Assembly (NCBI GenBank): GCA_949130485.1
Contig: OX422183.1
Location: 30,556,316-30,620,315 of the forward strand
Length of the DNA: 64,000 nt
From: Agelas oroides
Taxonomy: Eukaryota > Porifera > Demospongiae > Agelasida > Agelasidae
Direction of reading: 5' to 3'
Shown: piece by piece, positions 29,331 to 40,793 of the stretch
How the letters are laid out: each line of letters starts with the position of its first letter
Numbering within the stretch: position 1 is the stretch's first letter
Program-made: the position numbers and the translations under genes
The notes under the pieces: model-generated
Databases searched by the model: none
The model's input: only the letters and a program-made list of their open reading frames with translations
Told to the model about the DNA's origin: nothing

Positions 29331-29788
29331 TGTTCAGAGTTCCCTTCAGCCAGCTTGCTGTGAATGTGTACCCCATGATCTTAGTCTTCAAGCGCTGTAG
29401 CCGTGGGTTCTGGATCTCGTCCAATCTGTGGTTGTTCAATATTGGGACAGTGAGCGGATGGTGGTCCGTTACAGCGGTGAAGTGAGGCATGCCTGCCAGG
29501 AAGACGTCACATTTAGTGATGGCCCATGCTACTGCTAGGAGTTCCAGTTCGATAATAGCGTATCGGCTCTCTGGGTCAGTTAGGAAGCGAGATCCCGCTT
29601 GGATGAGGGACCATGTGTTGCCAGTCTTTTGTTAAAGAACGAAGCCGAGGCCTTGGCGGCTGGCGTCTGTGCAAAGGCGAGTTTATCTGGGTCGAAGTAT
29701 GACAAAATGGGTGCGGACGTCAGTGACTTTTTGGCGTTTGCGAAGGCAGCTTCAAACTCTTCGGTCCAGGTGTACTCGTTTTTGGTGC
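29331..29788 (-). pseudogene. Gypsy RNase H remnant
   Basis: Shows W-T-E-E-F-E-A-A-F near the MITE junction and T-D-H-H-P-L with L-D-E-I-Q-N-P-R-L-Q-R-L near 29400-29490, typical of gypsy RNase H. Several stops and frame changes lie between. It is truncated at both ends by nested insertions. Confidence 0.85.
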
Positions 29789-30250
29789 TACCGTAAACGC
29801 TTTAATTAACGCGCCGTTAAAAAATAATTACAATCCGCAAAGGCGCCTTGTTCGGAGCGAAAAAAATTACTTCGGACCCATGGGGGCGCCTTATTTAGGG
29901 AGGCGCCTTCGAATTAGAGCGCAACTGGCACCTTTCCGTGAAGTTGAAAGAGCTGAGTATGGCTACACTGACAACGATCGAATTTGAGTACGTTATTCGA
30001 GGCTACCATGAAATTGGCATGAATACAAGCGCGTTTGGAGTCCAAAGATTGAAAGTAGAAGTAGAAATCAGTCGAAGAACTAGATATCTCGAAAGTCACA
30101 CGAGTCGGGTGCGAAATCTCTCTTAATAGAAAGCGCCCTTAAAAAATATTTATGTCGTCGACGGGCGCCCGCGTTAGAGCGAGAAAAATTAGTTTCCTGT
30201 CAAAAGGGCGCTTTCATTAGAGAGGCGCGTTAATAAAAGCGTTTACGGTA
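29789..30250. mobile_element. TA-flanked MITE with CCGTAAACGC ends, nested in gypsy
   Basis: Ends TACCGTAAACGCTTTAATTA and the complement of TAATAAAAGCGTTTACGGTA. The outer TA on each side fits a Tc1/mariner-type TA duplication. Removing the element with one TA rejoins gypsy reverse transcriptase and RNase H in frame (residues L-L then S-T-K-N-E-Y-T-W). Internal GGCGCC-rich subterminal repeats are present. No coding function is assigned. Confidence 0.9.
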
Positions 30251-31224
30251 AGGAGTGGTCGTAATGGTGCTAGCAAAGTTGCTATGGTGGGTGTGCTTGC
30301 TGACAGCTGATTCACTAGGCCGATGAAGGATCGAAGGTCAGTACGGTTTGCTGGTGTAGGGAATTCTGTGATTGCCTGGGTGATAGATGGGTCGATTTGG
30401 TAACCTTTTGGCGATAGGATAAATCCAGCGAAGTCGACTGTAGTTTGAACAAATTTCCATTTCGACCGGTTGAGGGTGATATTTTTCTCGGCGCATCGTT
30501 GTAGGAATTTCCTGATGTGTGAGACGCGCTCTGCTCTGTTTTGGTCGTATATCACGATGTCGTCAACGATGCGTCGGAAGCCTGGAAGCCCAATGAATGC
30601 CTCGTCCATCCTACGGTTATAGTGCTCAGATATGCCGTAGGGTGCGCGGAGGAACTTGAACCGTCCAAAGGGGGTGATGAACGTGGTGAGGTCTTGGCTG
30701 TCTCTATCTAGTGGGCACTGATGGTAGCCTTTCTTTGCGTCAATTTTGGTGAATATCTGTACGTTTTCTGCTGTGATGTCGGCTACCGTCTGGGCTGGTG
30801 TGGCTGATTGGTATCGTTCACGTTTGACGTACCGGTTGAGGTGTGACAGATCGACGCACATACGGATGTCGTCAGTTCCTTTCTTGGGTGCTACTACGAT
30901 GGGAGCGCACCACTCGATGGGGTATGATACGGGTGTGATTATGCCTTGCTCTTCCAAGCTCTGGAGCTCTGCTTTCAGTTTCTCTCTGTACGCGTATGGT
31001 ATAGTCCTGGGGGTCTTGACACAGAATGGCTTTGCGTCGTCTACGAGAGCTATGTGAAACTGCTCTCCTTTCATGGGTTTCACCTTGTTATCGAATACGC
31101 TTGGGAACTCGTTGATTAGGCTCTGTGAGGTTACTTGGTGGGTTATTTCGGATGATGTGATTGGACTTTGATGGGTTGTGGATAAGACGGTGGCAGGATA
31201 CTCAGTGCCATGGATGCTTCCCAT
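30251..31224 (-). pseudogene. Gypsy reverse transcriptase remnant
   Basis: The polymerase domain is largely intact: I-R-M-C-V-D-L-S-H-L-N, F-T-K-I-D-A-K-K-G-Y-H, A-P-Y-G-I and the catalytic I-V-D-D-I-V-I-Y, where V-D-D replaces the more usual Y-x-D-D spelling as in other gypsy elements. It overlaps the protease frame at its 5' end in another frame and is cut at its 3' end by the TA MITE. Confidence 0.92.
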
Positions 31225-31646
31225 GACATTAGGGCCCCTTTTACGTTTGGGTATATGTGCAACTCATCCTTGTGTGTACGATTCCCGATCTTGATCTGCA
31301 CTGGGAGTTTGCCGGTGGGGGTCATCTTTTGACCATTAACGGTACGAGGTGTAACTTGGGATGGTAGTAAGTTGTCTGGGTGATCTCTGAGGCTTCGTAT
31401 CATGCTTGGTCCAGCCACAGATATGTCTGCTCCTGAGTCTGGAAGTACTTGCACGATTGCGGATCCATTAGGGGTTGAGATTTCTGCCTGGATGGTCGGT
31501 GCAGGTTGGATTCCTGTTTGTGATGTGTTGATCGATGGTGTGACGTAGATAGCTTTAGTGGCCGGTTCTTGTGGGCGGGGTTGGGCAAGTTTGCGGGACT
31601 TACAAGCTTTGGCGATATGGCCGGTCCGGTTGCACAGGTGGCACAC
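31143..31646 (-). pseudogene. Gypsy zinc knuckle and aspartic protease region
   Basis: Begins with C-H-L-C-N-R-T-G-H-I-A-K-A-C, a CCHC knuckle, and continues to the retroviral-type protease motif L-P-D-S-G-A-D-I-S-V. It is in a different frame from gag, with a C-P-G-C motif just upstream in the same frame, so either a programmed frameshift or a mutation separates them. Confidence 0.88.
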
Positions 31647-32347
31647 TAGATGGTAGGCGGGGCATTGTCTGCGTCCCCCAGGGTGGAGACCCGAACTGCA
31701 TCCTGGGCATCTCGGGCCTCCATGGGTACTGTTAGGGTTTGCTGTTTTTGGCGTACAGCTTGTATGGACGTTTCGGGTGTAGCTCCAGCTAATTCTGCTC
31801 TCTGGCGCTTGGCGGCCTCATGCGCGCGGCATTTAGAGAGAGCTGTGTCGAGGGTGAGGTTCTTCTCTTTAAGTAAGTCCTCCACGGCCTCCCCGTCGGC
31901 TAGTCCTGCGATGATTTGGTCGCGGATGTTCTTTTGGGTGCATTCATCGTTACAAAACTTGTAAGTTTTTGCGAGTTCCCTCAGGGAGACTACGAAGTCG
32001 TCGAACATCTCGCCTTCTTGTTGTACACGAGATCTAAAGGCACGTCGTTCCACGGACTCGTTGATTTGCCCGTTGACGTACGCTTCAATGGCGGTGATAA
32101 TCTCCTTGGCGCTTTTGCGCTGTGCGTCAGTTAGTCCCAAGTTCTCTACGATGGTTAGCGTTTCTCGGGAGAAGCTTAGGGTCAGGGCTTGAACCTGCTT
32201 TTCAGCTGCTTGATCGTCCAGGCCAGATAGGCTGAAGTAAGCCTCCCACTGTATCTTCCATGCTTTGAAATCGGAACCTCTGTCGACCTGGAGGTCCAGT
32301 TTTGGTAGGTCTCCTTGTCTGAATACGTACGCCATCGTTTTATTCAC
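31646..32347 (-). pseudogene. Gypsy gag region
   Basis: 233 codons with a gag-like helical region (F-K-A-W-K-I-Q-W-E-A-Y-F, F-D-D-F-V-V-S-L-R-E-L-A, I-R-D-Q-I-I-A-G-L). It ends at a TAG at 31646 directly before the zinc knuckle in another frame. The start lies 22 bp inside the 5' LTR edge. Confidence 0.85.
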
Positions 32348-32461
32348 AGTTCAGCTGCTCGCAGCGCCATGTAAGGGAAGGAAACTCAGACCAACTGGCA
32401 TCATTTGGCACCCAGAAACAAGAACACAAGAGCCATACAAACACGTGGCATTACATCATAA

Positions 32462-33992
32462 CTAGGGGGATGCAGTGCATTGTGGGGTGAGCGTGAGGGA
32501 GTTGTATGGTACATTAGTGTTCCGTTACCAAAAGGTAGTGCTATAGAATCCATAGCACTACCTTTTCCCACCTCTCACATAATAGTCTCATTCCCAGGTC
32601 TTCCCCACCTCCAACTGTAGCCTGTAAAACTAATGGCGAAGAACGCCTGGGGAAGAGGCTATGTAGGACATCCAATGTATGCCAGCGTTTGTGGAGCAAT
32701 ATACCGTGGGTATATGTGTGCTAATCTTGGGTTCATTGTACACACTCTGTGTCATTACCGTGAAATAGTAGCTTTAGCTGCAGGGGTTTATTCCCGAGTG
32801 GACTCGAACAGCCCCTTAGGAGGACTTCCTTCTAGTGGACACTGGGAAAAATGATCAAAACCGCCTTGTTCCCTTTGCAACAGTTGGCAATTAGAGAAGT
32901 TCGAATTCTGCGAAGCTGAAACCATCTATATAGATAGAACTTTCAAGGCCAGTTGTTCTATCAGCTCTTCACGGTGCATGCTGTGTATAATAGTCAGCAC
33001 ATCCGTCACACAGTCAACCACATCCCAACATCTAGTTCATATAGACAGCATCATTTTATATACTTTATCAATTCCCACTTTGTCAACTTCCCACTTCGTC
33101 AATTCCCACTTTGTCAATTCCCACTTTGTCAACATTGACCAAATGGGAATTGACCAAATGGGAATTGACGAAGTGGGAAGTTGACCAAATGGGAATTGAC
33201 GAAGTGGGAATTGACAAAGTGGGAATTGACGAAGTGGGAAGATACCGCTGCAGGCAACAAGGGCTCAAAGCATTATATTTGGAGGCGGCTTGAACAGTTG
33301 CAAGTTGAGGATGAGGGTTCAACATCTTTGTACGAACAAATATATTTTGTTGGTTTCTAGTGTCTCCAACTTATTCACATCTTGGCACTGTCTCCTCAGT
33401 CACGGTCTATAGTGCATTGATAGTTGCTGAGCACACACAGCTGTGGAATCAGGATTTTCTCAGCTCAGAGGTATGGAGTCAGGGTGGTGCAGACTACACT
33501 GTCAGCCCTTTTCCAGAGCACAATTATTGGAGTTGTGGTATGGGGTTTTAGAAGCTCTTCTGTAGCTGTTGCTCACGACGGTTACGTATTTCGTCGAGTC
33601 ACGCAGACCTCTCTGGTTCGGGTCCTCACAAGCTAATCGCTCTGTCGTTAATACATGCACATGGAGCACTCCCCGTTGGCGGCAGTGTCACGCATCACGT
33701 TAGTAATCAGTCTCCGTCTTGCTAGTCGCGCCTCCCTTTCCTAACCATTTTCAAGTCCCTGTTACGTTGGTTCCCACTGTTCAGCCTTTCTGTCTTCATT
33801 GTGTCTTGCTGGTCTTGTCTCTTGAGCAACAGTGGTCAACATACAATGTAGAAATATTGCATCGCGCACAAATGGGGCAGGATGTATATATACGGAATAC
33901 GCACGTACCAAACATACCTACATATATACATGTATATATATATATATATAGACAATTTTCCGTTTTCACCACAAGTGTGGGGCTCGCCCCAA
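32462..33992 (-). mobile_element. Helitron-like element, copy 1 (inside gypsy LTR)
   Basis: 1,531 bp. On the minus strand it starts TTGGGGCGAGCC and ends CCCCCTAG, between host A and T with no target duplication. A palindrome (ATGCAGTGCAT) lies just before the CTAG end, and GCTC(A/G)CCCC near the 3' end is inverted relative to the 5' terminus. These fit a non-autonomous Helitron (CTRR end, A/T target), although the 5' end is TT rather than the usual TC. It contains a palindromic minisatellite (33064-33241), an AT microsatellite and a hairpin of the AGCCTCG family at about 32586. No helicase gene. Confidence 0.75.
33064..33241. repeat. Palindromic minisatellite inside Helitron-like copy 1
   Basis: About four units of (T)CAATTCCCACTTTGT meet eight inverted units of TTGAC(G/C)AA(G/A)TGGGAA head to head near 33130. 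It can form one long imperfect hairpin. It is absent from copy 2. Confidence 0.92.
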
Positions 33993-34092
33993 TTACATCA
34001 CCCAAGTAGTACACTAATAACTACAGTCCAAAGAGTTCAGAGTTCATGTTGTGTTCAGTGGGTTTCCTACACTCTAGCCAATGAAACATTTA

Positions 34093-35269
34093 CTAGGGGA
34101 ATGCAGTGCATTGTGGGGCGAGCGTGAGGGAGTTGCATGGTGCATTAGCGTTTCATAGCACTACCTTTTCCCACTTGCATACATCTCACCATAGGTAATA
34201 GAGATGTCTCTATTATCTATGGTCTCACATAACAATAGTCTCATTCCCAGGTCTTCCCCACCAACTGTAGCCTGTAAAACTGGAGGCAGAAAATGCCTGG
34301 GGAAGAGGCTAGGGTATCAAATGTATGTCAGTGTTCAAAGGAACAATAATTATAACTTGGGTATGGGCTCATCTTGGGTTCATTGTACACACTCTGTGTC
34401 ATTACTGTTGCTCAATGCTCATTTGCTCGAGACGGGCCTCTCTCTGATCCGGAGTCTCATGGGTCAGTCTCATCTGTTGCGCAAAGCTCATTTGCTGGAG
34501 ATGACTCGTTCTCTGGTCTGGTGTACACACTCTGTGTCGTTACAGTGGGGTAGTAGCTACAGCTGTAGGCAACAAATTTAGTCTCCAAGCAATTGGCCTG
34601 AAGAGTTGCAAGTCAAGGGTGAGGGTTCAACAGCTTAGTACGAACAAGTATATTCCATTGGTTTCCTGTGACTCCACATTTCGGCACTGTCTCCTCAAGT
34701 GCATGTCTATATAGTGGATATTTGCTGAGCCCATAGAGCTGTGGAATCAGGATTCTCTCAGCTATGGAGTATGGAGCCAGGTCTTTTTTGATGTAGTCTA
34801 TATTGTCAGCTCATTTCCTGAGCACAATTACTGGAGTTGTCGTATGGAGTTCCACAAGCTCTTCTCTAGCTGTTGCTCGTATTTGATCGAGTCACGCAGG
34901 CCTCTGTGATTCGAATTCTCACAAGCTGATCGCTCTGTACACTGAGCACTCCCCGCTTGTGGCAGAGTCACGAAGCACGCTGTCAATAATCAGTCTCGGT
35001 TTCGCTAGTAGTGCCGCCCTTTCCTCACTGTTTTCAAATCCCTGTTGCGTTGACTCCCACTGTTCAGCCTTTCTAGTCCTGTCTCTTGAGCAAGCAGCAT
35101 TACATGAACCCAATGTGCAATGCGGAAATATTGCATCGCGCACAAATAGGGCAGAATGCATATACGGAATACGCACGTACCAAACATACCTACATATATA
35201 TATACATATATATATATAGACAATTTTCCGTTTTCACCACAAGTGTGGGGCTCGCTGCGCTCGCCCCAA
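34093..35269 (-). mobile_element. Helitron-like element, copy 2
   Basis: 1,177 bp with the same termini as copy 1 (minus strand TTGGGGCGAGC ... CCCCTAG), also lying between host A and T. It shares the hairpin near 34237, repeated CATTGTACACACTCTGTGTC stretches and the terminal (TA)n plus GACAATTTTCCG stretch. It starts only 17 bp from the gypsy target duplication. No coding capacity. Confidence 0.75.
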
Positions 35270-36962
35270 TTAGCTAATACTATTTTTGATGATGGTAACT
35301 GCATAGTTACCAAAAAATTTGTAAAATAAACGTTTCAGTGGCTGAAGTAATCAAGAAATTTACAGTCAAGTATAAGTATAATAGGATGAAAAATCTTAAA
35401 CACTTTGAGTGTATATATCTAGAAAGTTGCAGCATTCATGCTGGCTTGGACGTTCTGACTGGAGATCAATGGACTCACACAGAGCTGCATTTCCAGTCAT
35501 GTTTGCAGAAGATCTAACTCCCTGATAGACATAATATAGAAGCTCTTAGCAGGCACAGCTCAAGTGGCAACATATCCACCCCATCACCATTTTGCTGTAT
35601 GGCTGTCTCTCTTCTCACTCAACATTGCAGCAAGTCTCTTACAGAAGATGTGGCAGCTCTTCCCATACCCCAGTTGATAGGGCTGGTGGTGTAAAAAGTG
35701 AATGCCTTACTTCTCTGATTCTCTGGTCATATGGAAATATCTTCTTTTGCTCATGCAAGATATAGGTACACTTACACTATATATGCACTACACACACAAG
35801 AACACACACACAAGCTACTATGACTCGGACAGAAAGGAAGGGTACCTCTGCGTGCTTTGAACAGTATCAGATGGTATCTGGTAGGGTGAACAACTGTTGC
35901 ATGCTCCCTGCTGGATCTGTTAACACAGGAGCACTGTCCTTCAGTGCCTGTTAATTAATCACTCTTCCTCGTCTCAATCAACAGTTTTCCACTCATGACA
36001 ACAATGTAGTCTTGGCAACTGCAAATTCATTAGAGAACACTACTGCAAGACTTACTATAAGTTGCAAAATTTCATGATTATTATGCTAGTAAATTCTGCA
36101 GTGTTGTTCATACTCAGAGCACTGTAGAAGGGGCACAGTACGTACTCCATCACTGGCAACGAACTTTAAATGATACTACTTTTAGTAGATACAAGTACAA
36201 ATGTTTTGCGCATTCAATTCTTACTAGACATCTCACCAGCACTGAAGCGAGAAGTAGTTTGATGTTACCTTTCTCTATTTTCAAGTTTGCTGAGATAGGC
36301 TAATACACAGTAAGCTATAGCTCTGTCCAGGTGTGTAGCACCAATTCAGAAGAGAATAAGGTAAGCAAGCTGCTAAGGGCTGCATTCATTTTAAATATCA
36401 GGTACAATGGCCTGTATTCAATGTTGGGAAATATTACTTGTGAGCATTGGTGAGCTGACTGTTGAGCTGCATGTTGGGGTAAGTGGGATCTATAATATCC
36501 ACAGCTCAGTTTTATCTTATCAGTTTTACATAATTGCCTACACTTTAGATAATATTTTTAGATTAATTTTCATATCGATCTGCATGCTACTATGGCAGCG
36601 TGACACAGCTTTTCCAAACCATTCATTAGTACTATGTCCATATTCCATGCATCTACCTTTAGGAAATTACCAATGAGTCAACCAAGTTAAAGACTCATGC
36701 ACTTATATATAGGTATGTACCATAACAAAATTTGTGAAGGAAGGCAAAGTAATCTGGCAAGTAGTAACGTTGACAGTTTGCTGTCATGAAACCCCAGGAT
36801 GTATCAATGTTAACATCAAGATTGTTGTTTGGGGATCACCTGTTGATAGCAATAAATAGACTATGTTCTAGTTATCCATTGTTACAGTAACGTTGATTGC
36901 TTGAAAATATTATTGCAATGTTAATATTTCCTAGAAATTTTATCGCCAAGTGTAACTATTTT
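35270..36962. other. Gene-free AT-rich interval
   Basis: No frame with recognisable protein features, no tRNA and no strong tandem repeat. Short CA-rich run near 35790. Confidence 0.5.
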
Positions 36963-37070
36963 AGTCTCTTTCCCAGGTCTCCCCTGTTTTTGGTTCTTCA
37001 GTTTGCATTCAGTTAATACACCAAAGAACAAAAAACAGGAGAGGCCTGGGAACGAGGCAAACTTTTTTGT
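36963..37070. repeat. Hairpin repeat, AGCCTCGTTCCCAGG family
   Basis: Starts AGTCTCTTTCCCAGGTCTCC and ends GAGGCCTGGGAACGAGGC. The inner arms CCTGTTTTTGGTTCTT and AAGAACAAAAAACAGG also pair. The loop is about 30 bp. Confidence 0.8.
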
Positions 37071-38069
37071 AGAAAATGTCATTGCCACCAGAAAATTTGA
37101 TTGCTCAGTTTAAAGGAGTGCGTGACTCCCCTTGTCAGTGACCCCCCAGTCACTCCTAGGAACACTGATTCCCCTAGATCAGTGGCTCCATGTGAGTGAC
37201 ATTTACCTACTGTAGGAAAATGTATAGATACAGGCAGATGGAAAGAATTGGTATGAACATTTAACTTTGCTCACACTGAATATTCCACTTACTACAAGGG
37301 TAAATCACTATCTCAATACTAGGCTATCAAATGGGAAAGAGTTGGGGAATGAATACATAGCCACAGAAGCAGAAGCTCTCAATGAAGAATCTGTGGCTTC
37401 TGTAGCAGAAAGTATTTCAAGGTTGATGTGCTGAAACGTGGCCCTTCTGCAGCAAGGGGGTAAAATTTTGAAGAAATGACTAAATCATTGAATATGTGGA
37501 AGTACTTACTAGAATGTTTACAATTCCATGAGCGATAAAAGTTCCTGGCCGCAATGATATTTGATAACATTTCTCAAGAAAATTTTATCACAGCAATATT
37601 ATTTCTGAGCAATCAAATTTATCGTAAATATACCAAGTTACCCAAACAAAAATTCTATTTCCACAATTGGGAAGACTATTAGCATGAACCACTTCTGTTT
37701 GTTATACTGTACAGACAACAGGAGGGTTGAAAGAGTGTCTAATGGTATTTCACTGGTAACACCATTGTACCAGTGAACGCAACTCTCAGTAGCTTGTTTA
37801 ACACCTTACTCTTCTGCTCTTTTTCATAGCTATTCTCTTCTCAATATAGCTGTTGCACACCAGACCTTGACAGAGCTACATCAGCAGCTTGCTCATCAAA
37901 CCCAATAGCTGTTGCACACCGAACCTTGACAGAGCTACAGCTTACTGTGCATCAGCCTTGCTCATCAAACTCAAAACCAATGCAAGATGGAACTCATGAG
38001 CATCAAACTGTCCTTCTTGCTTCAAAGCTGGCAGGATGTCGTAACAGTCAAATGTGCAAAACTTTATTA

Positions 38070-38430
38070 GGCCATACCAAATTGATTTTATGTTTCACGG
38101 ATTGCTTAGGTCAGAAACATGACCCGGTAGGCAGGCAAAAAAATAAAAATAAAAATGACGAAACTTCTCATGAATTTAATTAGATACGCTCAGCCACACA
38201 AAACTGCTTGCCATCCTCCATCCTTGCCACGTTGTGAGTACTTAGCCTCGTTTCCAGGCCTTCGCGCGTTCGTCGCGTTCAGCGACGAACGCGCGAAGGC
38301 CTGAGAACGAGGCTAGTGAGTACTGGATTACGTGTACATATTAATTGCATTTTTACATTTTTTTTTCAATTTTCAAAAAAAAGACCCGGCCGGATCCGTG
38401 AAACATGAAATCAATTTGGTATGGCCTTAC
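38070..38430. mobile_element. MITE with about 32-bp inverted ends
   Basis: Left end GGCCATACCAAATTGATTTT and its continuation ATGTTTCACGGA reappear inverted at 38398-38430 (TCCGTGAAACATGAAATCAA ...), with one mismatch. It contains the younger hairpin at 38243-38315. Confidence 0.8.
38243..38315. mobile_element. 73-bp hairpin element with perfect 9-bp target duplication
   Basis: A near-perfect hairpin: TAGCCTCGTTTCCAGGCC ... GGCCTGAGAACGAGGCTA with a 5-base loop near the middle. It is flanked by GTGAGTACT on both sides (38234-38242 and 38316-38324). This fixes the ends and duplication length of the AGCCTCG family. Confidence 0.9.
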
Positions 38431-40793
38431 AGACCGTGTGCCTACGTAGGCGTTGTCTGTATATTATACTCGAAAGTATACGATTTTCTGCATACTCACC
38501 ACCATTTTGTAGGGCAGTAGAATACGTAGACCCTTTGTTGGCTCACTACCAGCAATACTGACAGCTGGGTCGCTTATTGGCTCACGTATGTTATAAGGCT
38601 AATAGCAATGTATGTCATACTGCAGTGATTTTAGATGCAGCTCCTGGTAACGTTCAGCAGCCAGCTCACAACCTCGTCACTGTATAAACTTGCCGTTCAC
38701 AGAGCCATTTTTTGCCCTACATTACGTCATCAGAATACTGATGCCACAACCCATGACGTCACTGCCACTTGTAACCACGCCTATTTAGGCACATGGTCTA
38801 TACCTTTCAAGACCAGTAGTACTAGTGAGAGTTCAGGGGCGTAGACAACTTTTGAGAAGTGGGGGGGGGGGGGGCTTAGCCTCTAGAATCGAGTCTTATT
38901 GCACGTAAGGCCAGACCTAATTAATGTTTTGTTGCTCGAGCCTGGCGGGTCAAAATTTTTCCATTTTCGAAAAAATATATATTTGATCATGTGATTGAAT
39001 TAAGACTTAATGCACACGTGCACGTGGCTTCGTCACAGATGGCTCGTTTGTGGCTCAGCGTGGGAAGTCGTTTCAGGCTGCACTGTGCTTTTCGGGTCCA
39101 GAATCATTAACTGTTCCCAGGAGGAAACTTTTGGCAACTTTTTGTCAAGGTTAGAGGACAAGTTCTCAGATTACAGTAGAGATCACCAACGTGAGAATTC
39201 TAGTACAGTTGTCAAGACTACAGAGCTGGGAATGACTGGAAAACACATTGATCACTGAGATAAGATTCAAGGAGGGCACTTGAGGACAGCACTGCTATGT
39301 TGAAGATCCAGTAGTTAGTAACTTTTCATACCCAGTTGTTCATCTCTCTGCGAGGCGCGGTCTGCTACGATTCAAAGCGTGTGTAGGTTAGGTAGCTACC
39401 ATAGTAGGGCTAGAGCCATATAATAATCATGCAGTGGGCAAACGTACAGTAGGGGTTAAAGTCAACGTTGATAACACGGAAATATACGTATTTCCGTAAA
39501 AACCGCGTCCAAATTCGAAAATCGCTGGGGGCGAGCTATTTACTTCCTGCCCTGCAGTTCGATGAGGTTGCAAGTCAGAGTTGCTAGTATCAGGACCGGA
39601 GCCAGCTATTTTAGACTGGTACGGCCATTGCGTGCGTTTAAGGTGTGAATAAGCTATATAGGGGAGTCTGGGGGCATGCTCCCCCAGGAAATTTTTTTTT
39701 TTCAATTAGGGACTCTGAGATCGCTTCTGAGGCCATGTTTGGGCCAAAATGCTACTAGAATCTCCCCACCTGTAGTTTCTGTAGCTAGAGAAGCGATTGA
39801 ACCGAGCTGCCAGAAATGACCGCTACGCACGACGCCCATGTTAGCCCCTCCCCAATTTGCGCGCTCGCCTCGCGCTCAAGTATCGCCATAGAAAATTGAG
39901 AAGCCTCAATTCTCTCGTCGATACTTTGGATGCTTGAAGACTTGAAAAAGTCCGAAGAAGACCTCTTAGACGTCCCAAGCTACGGCGAACCGCTCGGAGA
40001 GTCCATTCTATAACGCACGCGCGTAAGTTAAAATCCAAGCGACGCCATTTTTCTCCCTCAAAAACCGGTACGACCATGGCCGTACCGGGCGTACCATTGC
40101 CGCCGGCCCTGAGTATGTCATACAAAAGTGGCTTTCACACATTGCGCAAATGGAGCTCCATCGCAGAAGTACTATGTCCACCTTTGGTAGCAGAACTTCA
40201 TTCAGAGCTCAGTCAAAAAGTTTTAGTGAAGAGAACAAGGACAACAAGGTAATGGTTGCTACTCTTCGAAACTCAACAATAAATAAATAGGATTGGATAT
40301 AATTTAAAGCATACCATACAGTAAAATACTACATGCATCCAGTGTCATTCAGGCCAGTGTCTGCAAAAACTAAATAATGCTGTCATTTCAGATACATTCT
40401 TATGTTGCATTACTAAGTCCATAACAATATTAAAATAAGCAATCTTCATAAATTGATCCACACTCCCAGCCTAACAGCAGCAACACGGGAAACTTTTCTG
40501 GAAACACAAGGCTGTTGAATTCAGCAACACACCTCTTGCCCTTGGAGAGACAAGAATAATGCACTGTCAATTTGGCGATCACTATTTCAAAAAGAAAGAA
40601 CAGAAAGCTCAAGGGTCTGCATACAGGGAACAAGAAAAATTGGATGCCAAGCTCATGTTGAATACTCTGAATACTCTGTCAATGTTACAAAGACACTCTT
40701 CTTAGAAAACAAAAACAATGCATGAGTCTAAACTCAAGTGACATTTGTGGGATGCAATTATAACGCAACATTCTCATCCATGGGGAGGCAGTA
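38431..40793. other. Gene-free interval
   Basis: Short frames only, none with recognisable features. It contains a G-rich run at about 38861-38875, the dispersed repeat at 39453-39514, and a GGGGGCATGCTCCCCC palindrome near 39670 that is related to one near 55670. Confidence 0.5.
39453..39514. repeat. Dispersed repeat, inverted copy of 26602-26662
   Basis: GGGTTAAAGTCAA then GATAACACGGAAATATACG and TTTCCGTAAAAACCGCGTCC. Same family as 26602-26662 in opposite orientation. Confidence 0.8.

Larger units (their letters stand above)
26820..34071 (-). mobile_element. Ty3/gypsy LTR retrotransposon with three nested insertions
   Basis: Minus-strand element flanked by the 5-bp target duplication CTCTA (26815-26819 and 34072-34076). 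LTRs run TG...CA: 26820-26987 (3' LTR) and 32370-34071 (5' LTR, split). The primer-binding site TGGCGCTGCGAGCAG starts directly inside the 5' LTR, and a G-rich polypurine tract lies directly before the 3' LTR (plus strand 26988-27002). Order gag, protease, reverse transcriptase, RNase H, integrase marks the Ty3/gypsy class. Stops, frameshifts and insertions make it defective, although the LTRs are almost identical, so insertion was recent. Confidence 0.93.
32370..34071 (-). repeat. 5' LTR of the gypsy element, split by a Helitron-like insertion
   Basis: LTR parts are 32370-32461 and 33993-34071 (92 + 79 = 171 bp). This equals the 168-bp 3' LTR plus its 3-bp TAA indel, so the insertion removed and duplicated nothing. 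Confidence 0.92.

Noticed and set aside
39841-40125. 94-codon minus-strand frame rich in Arg
   Set aside because: No recognisable motif; consistent with chance in GC-rich DNA next to a repeat.
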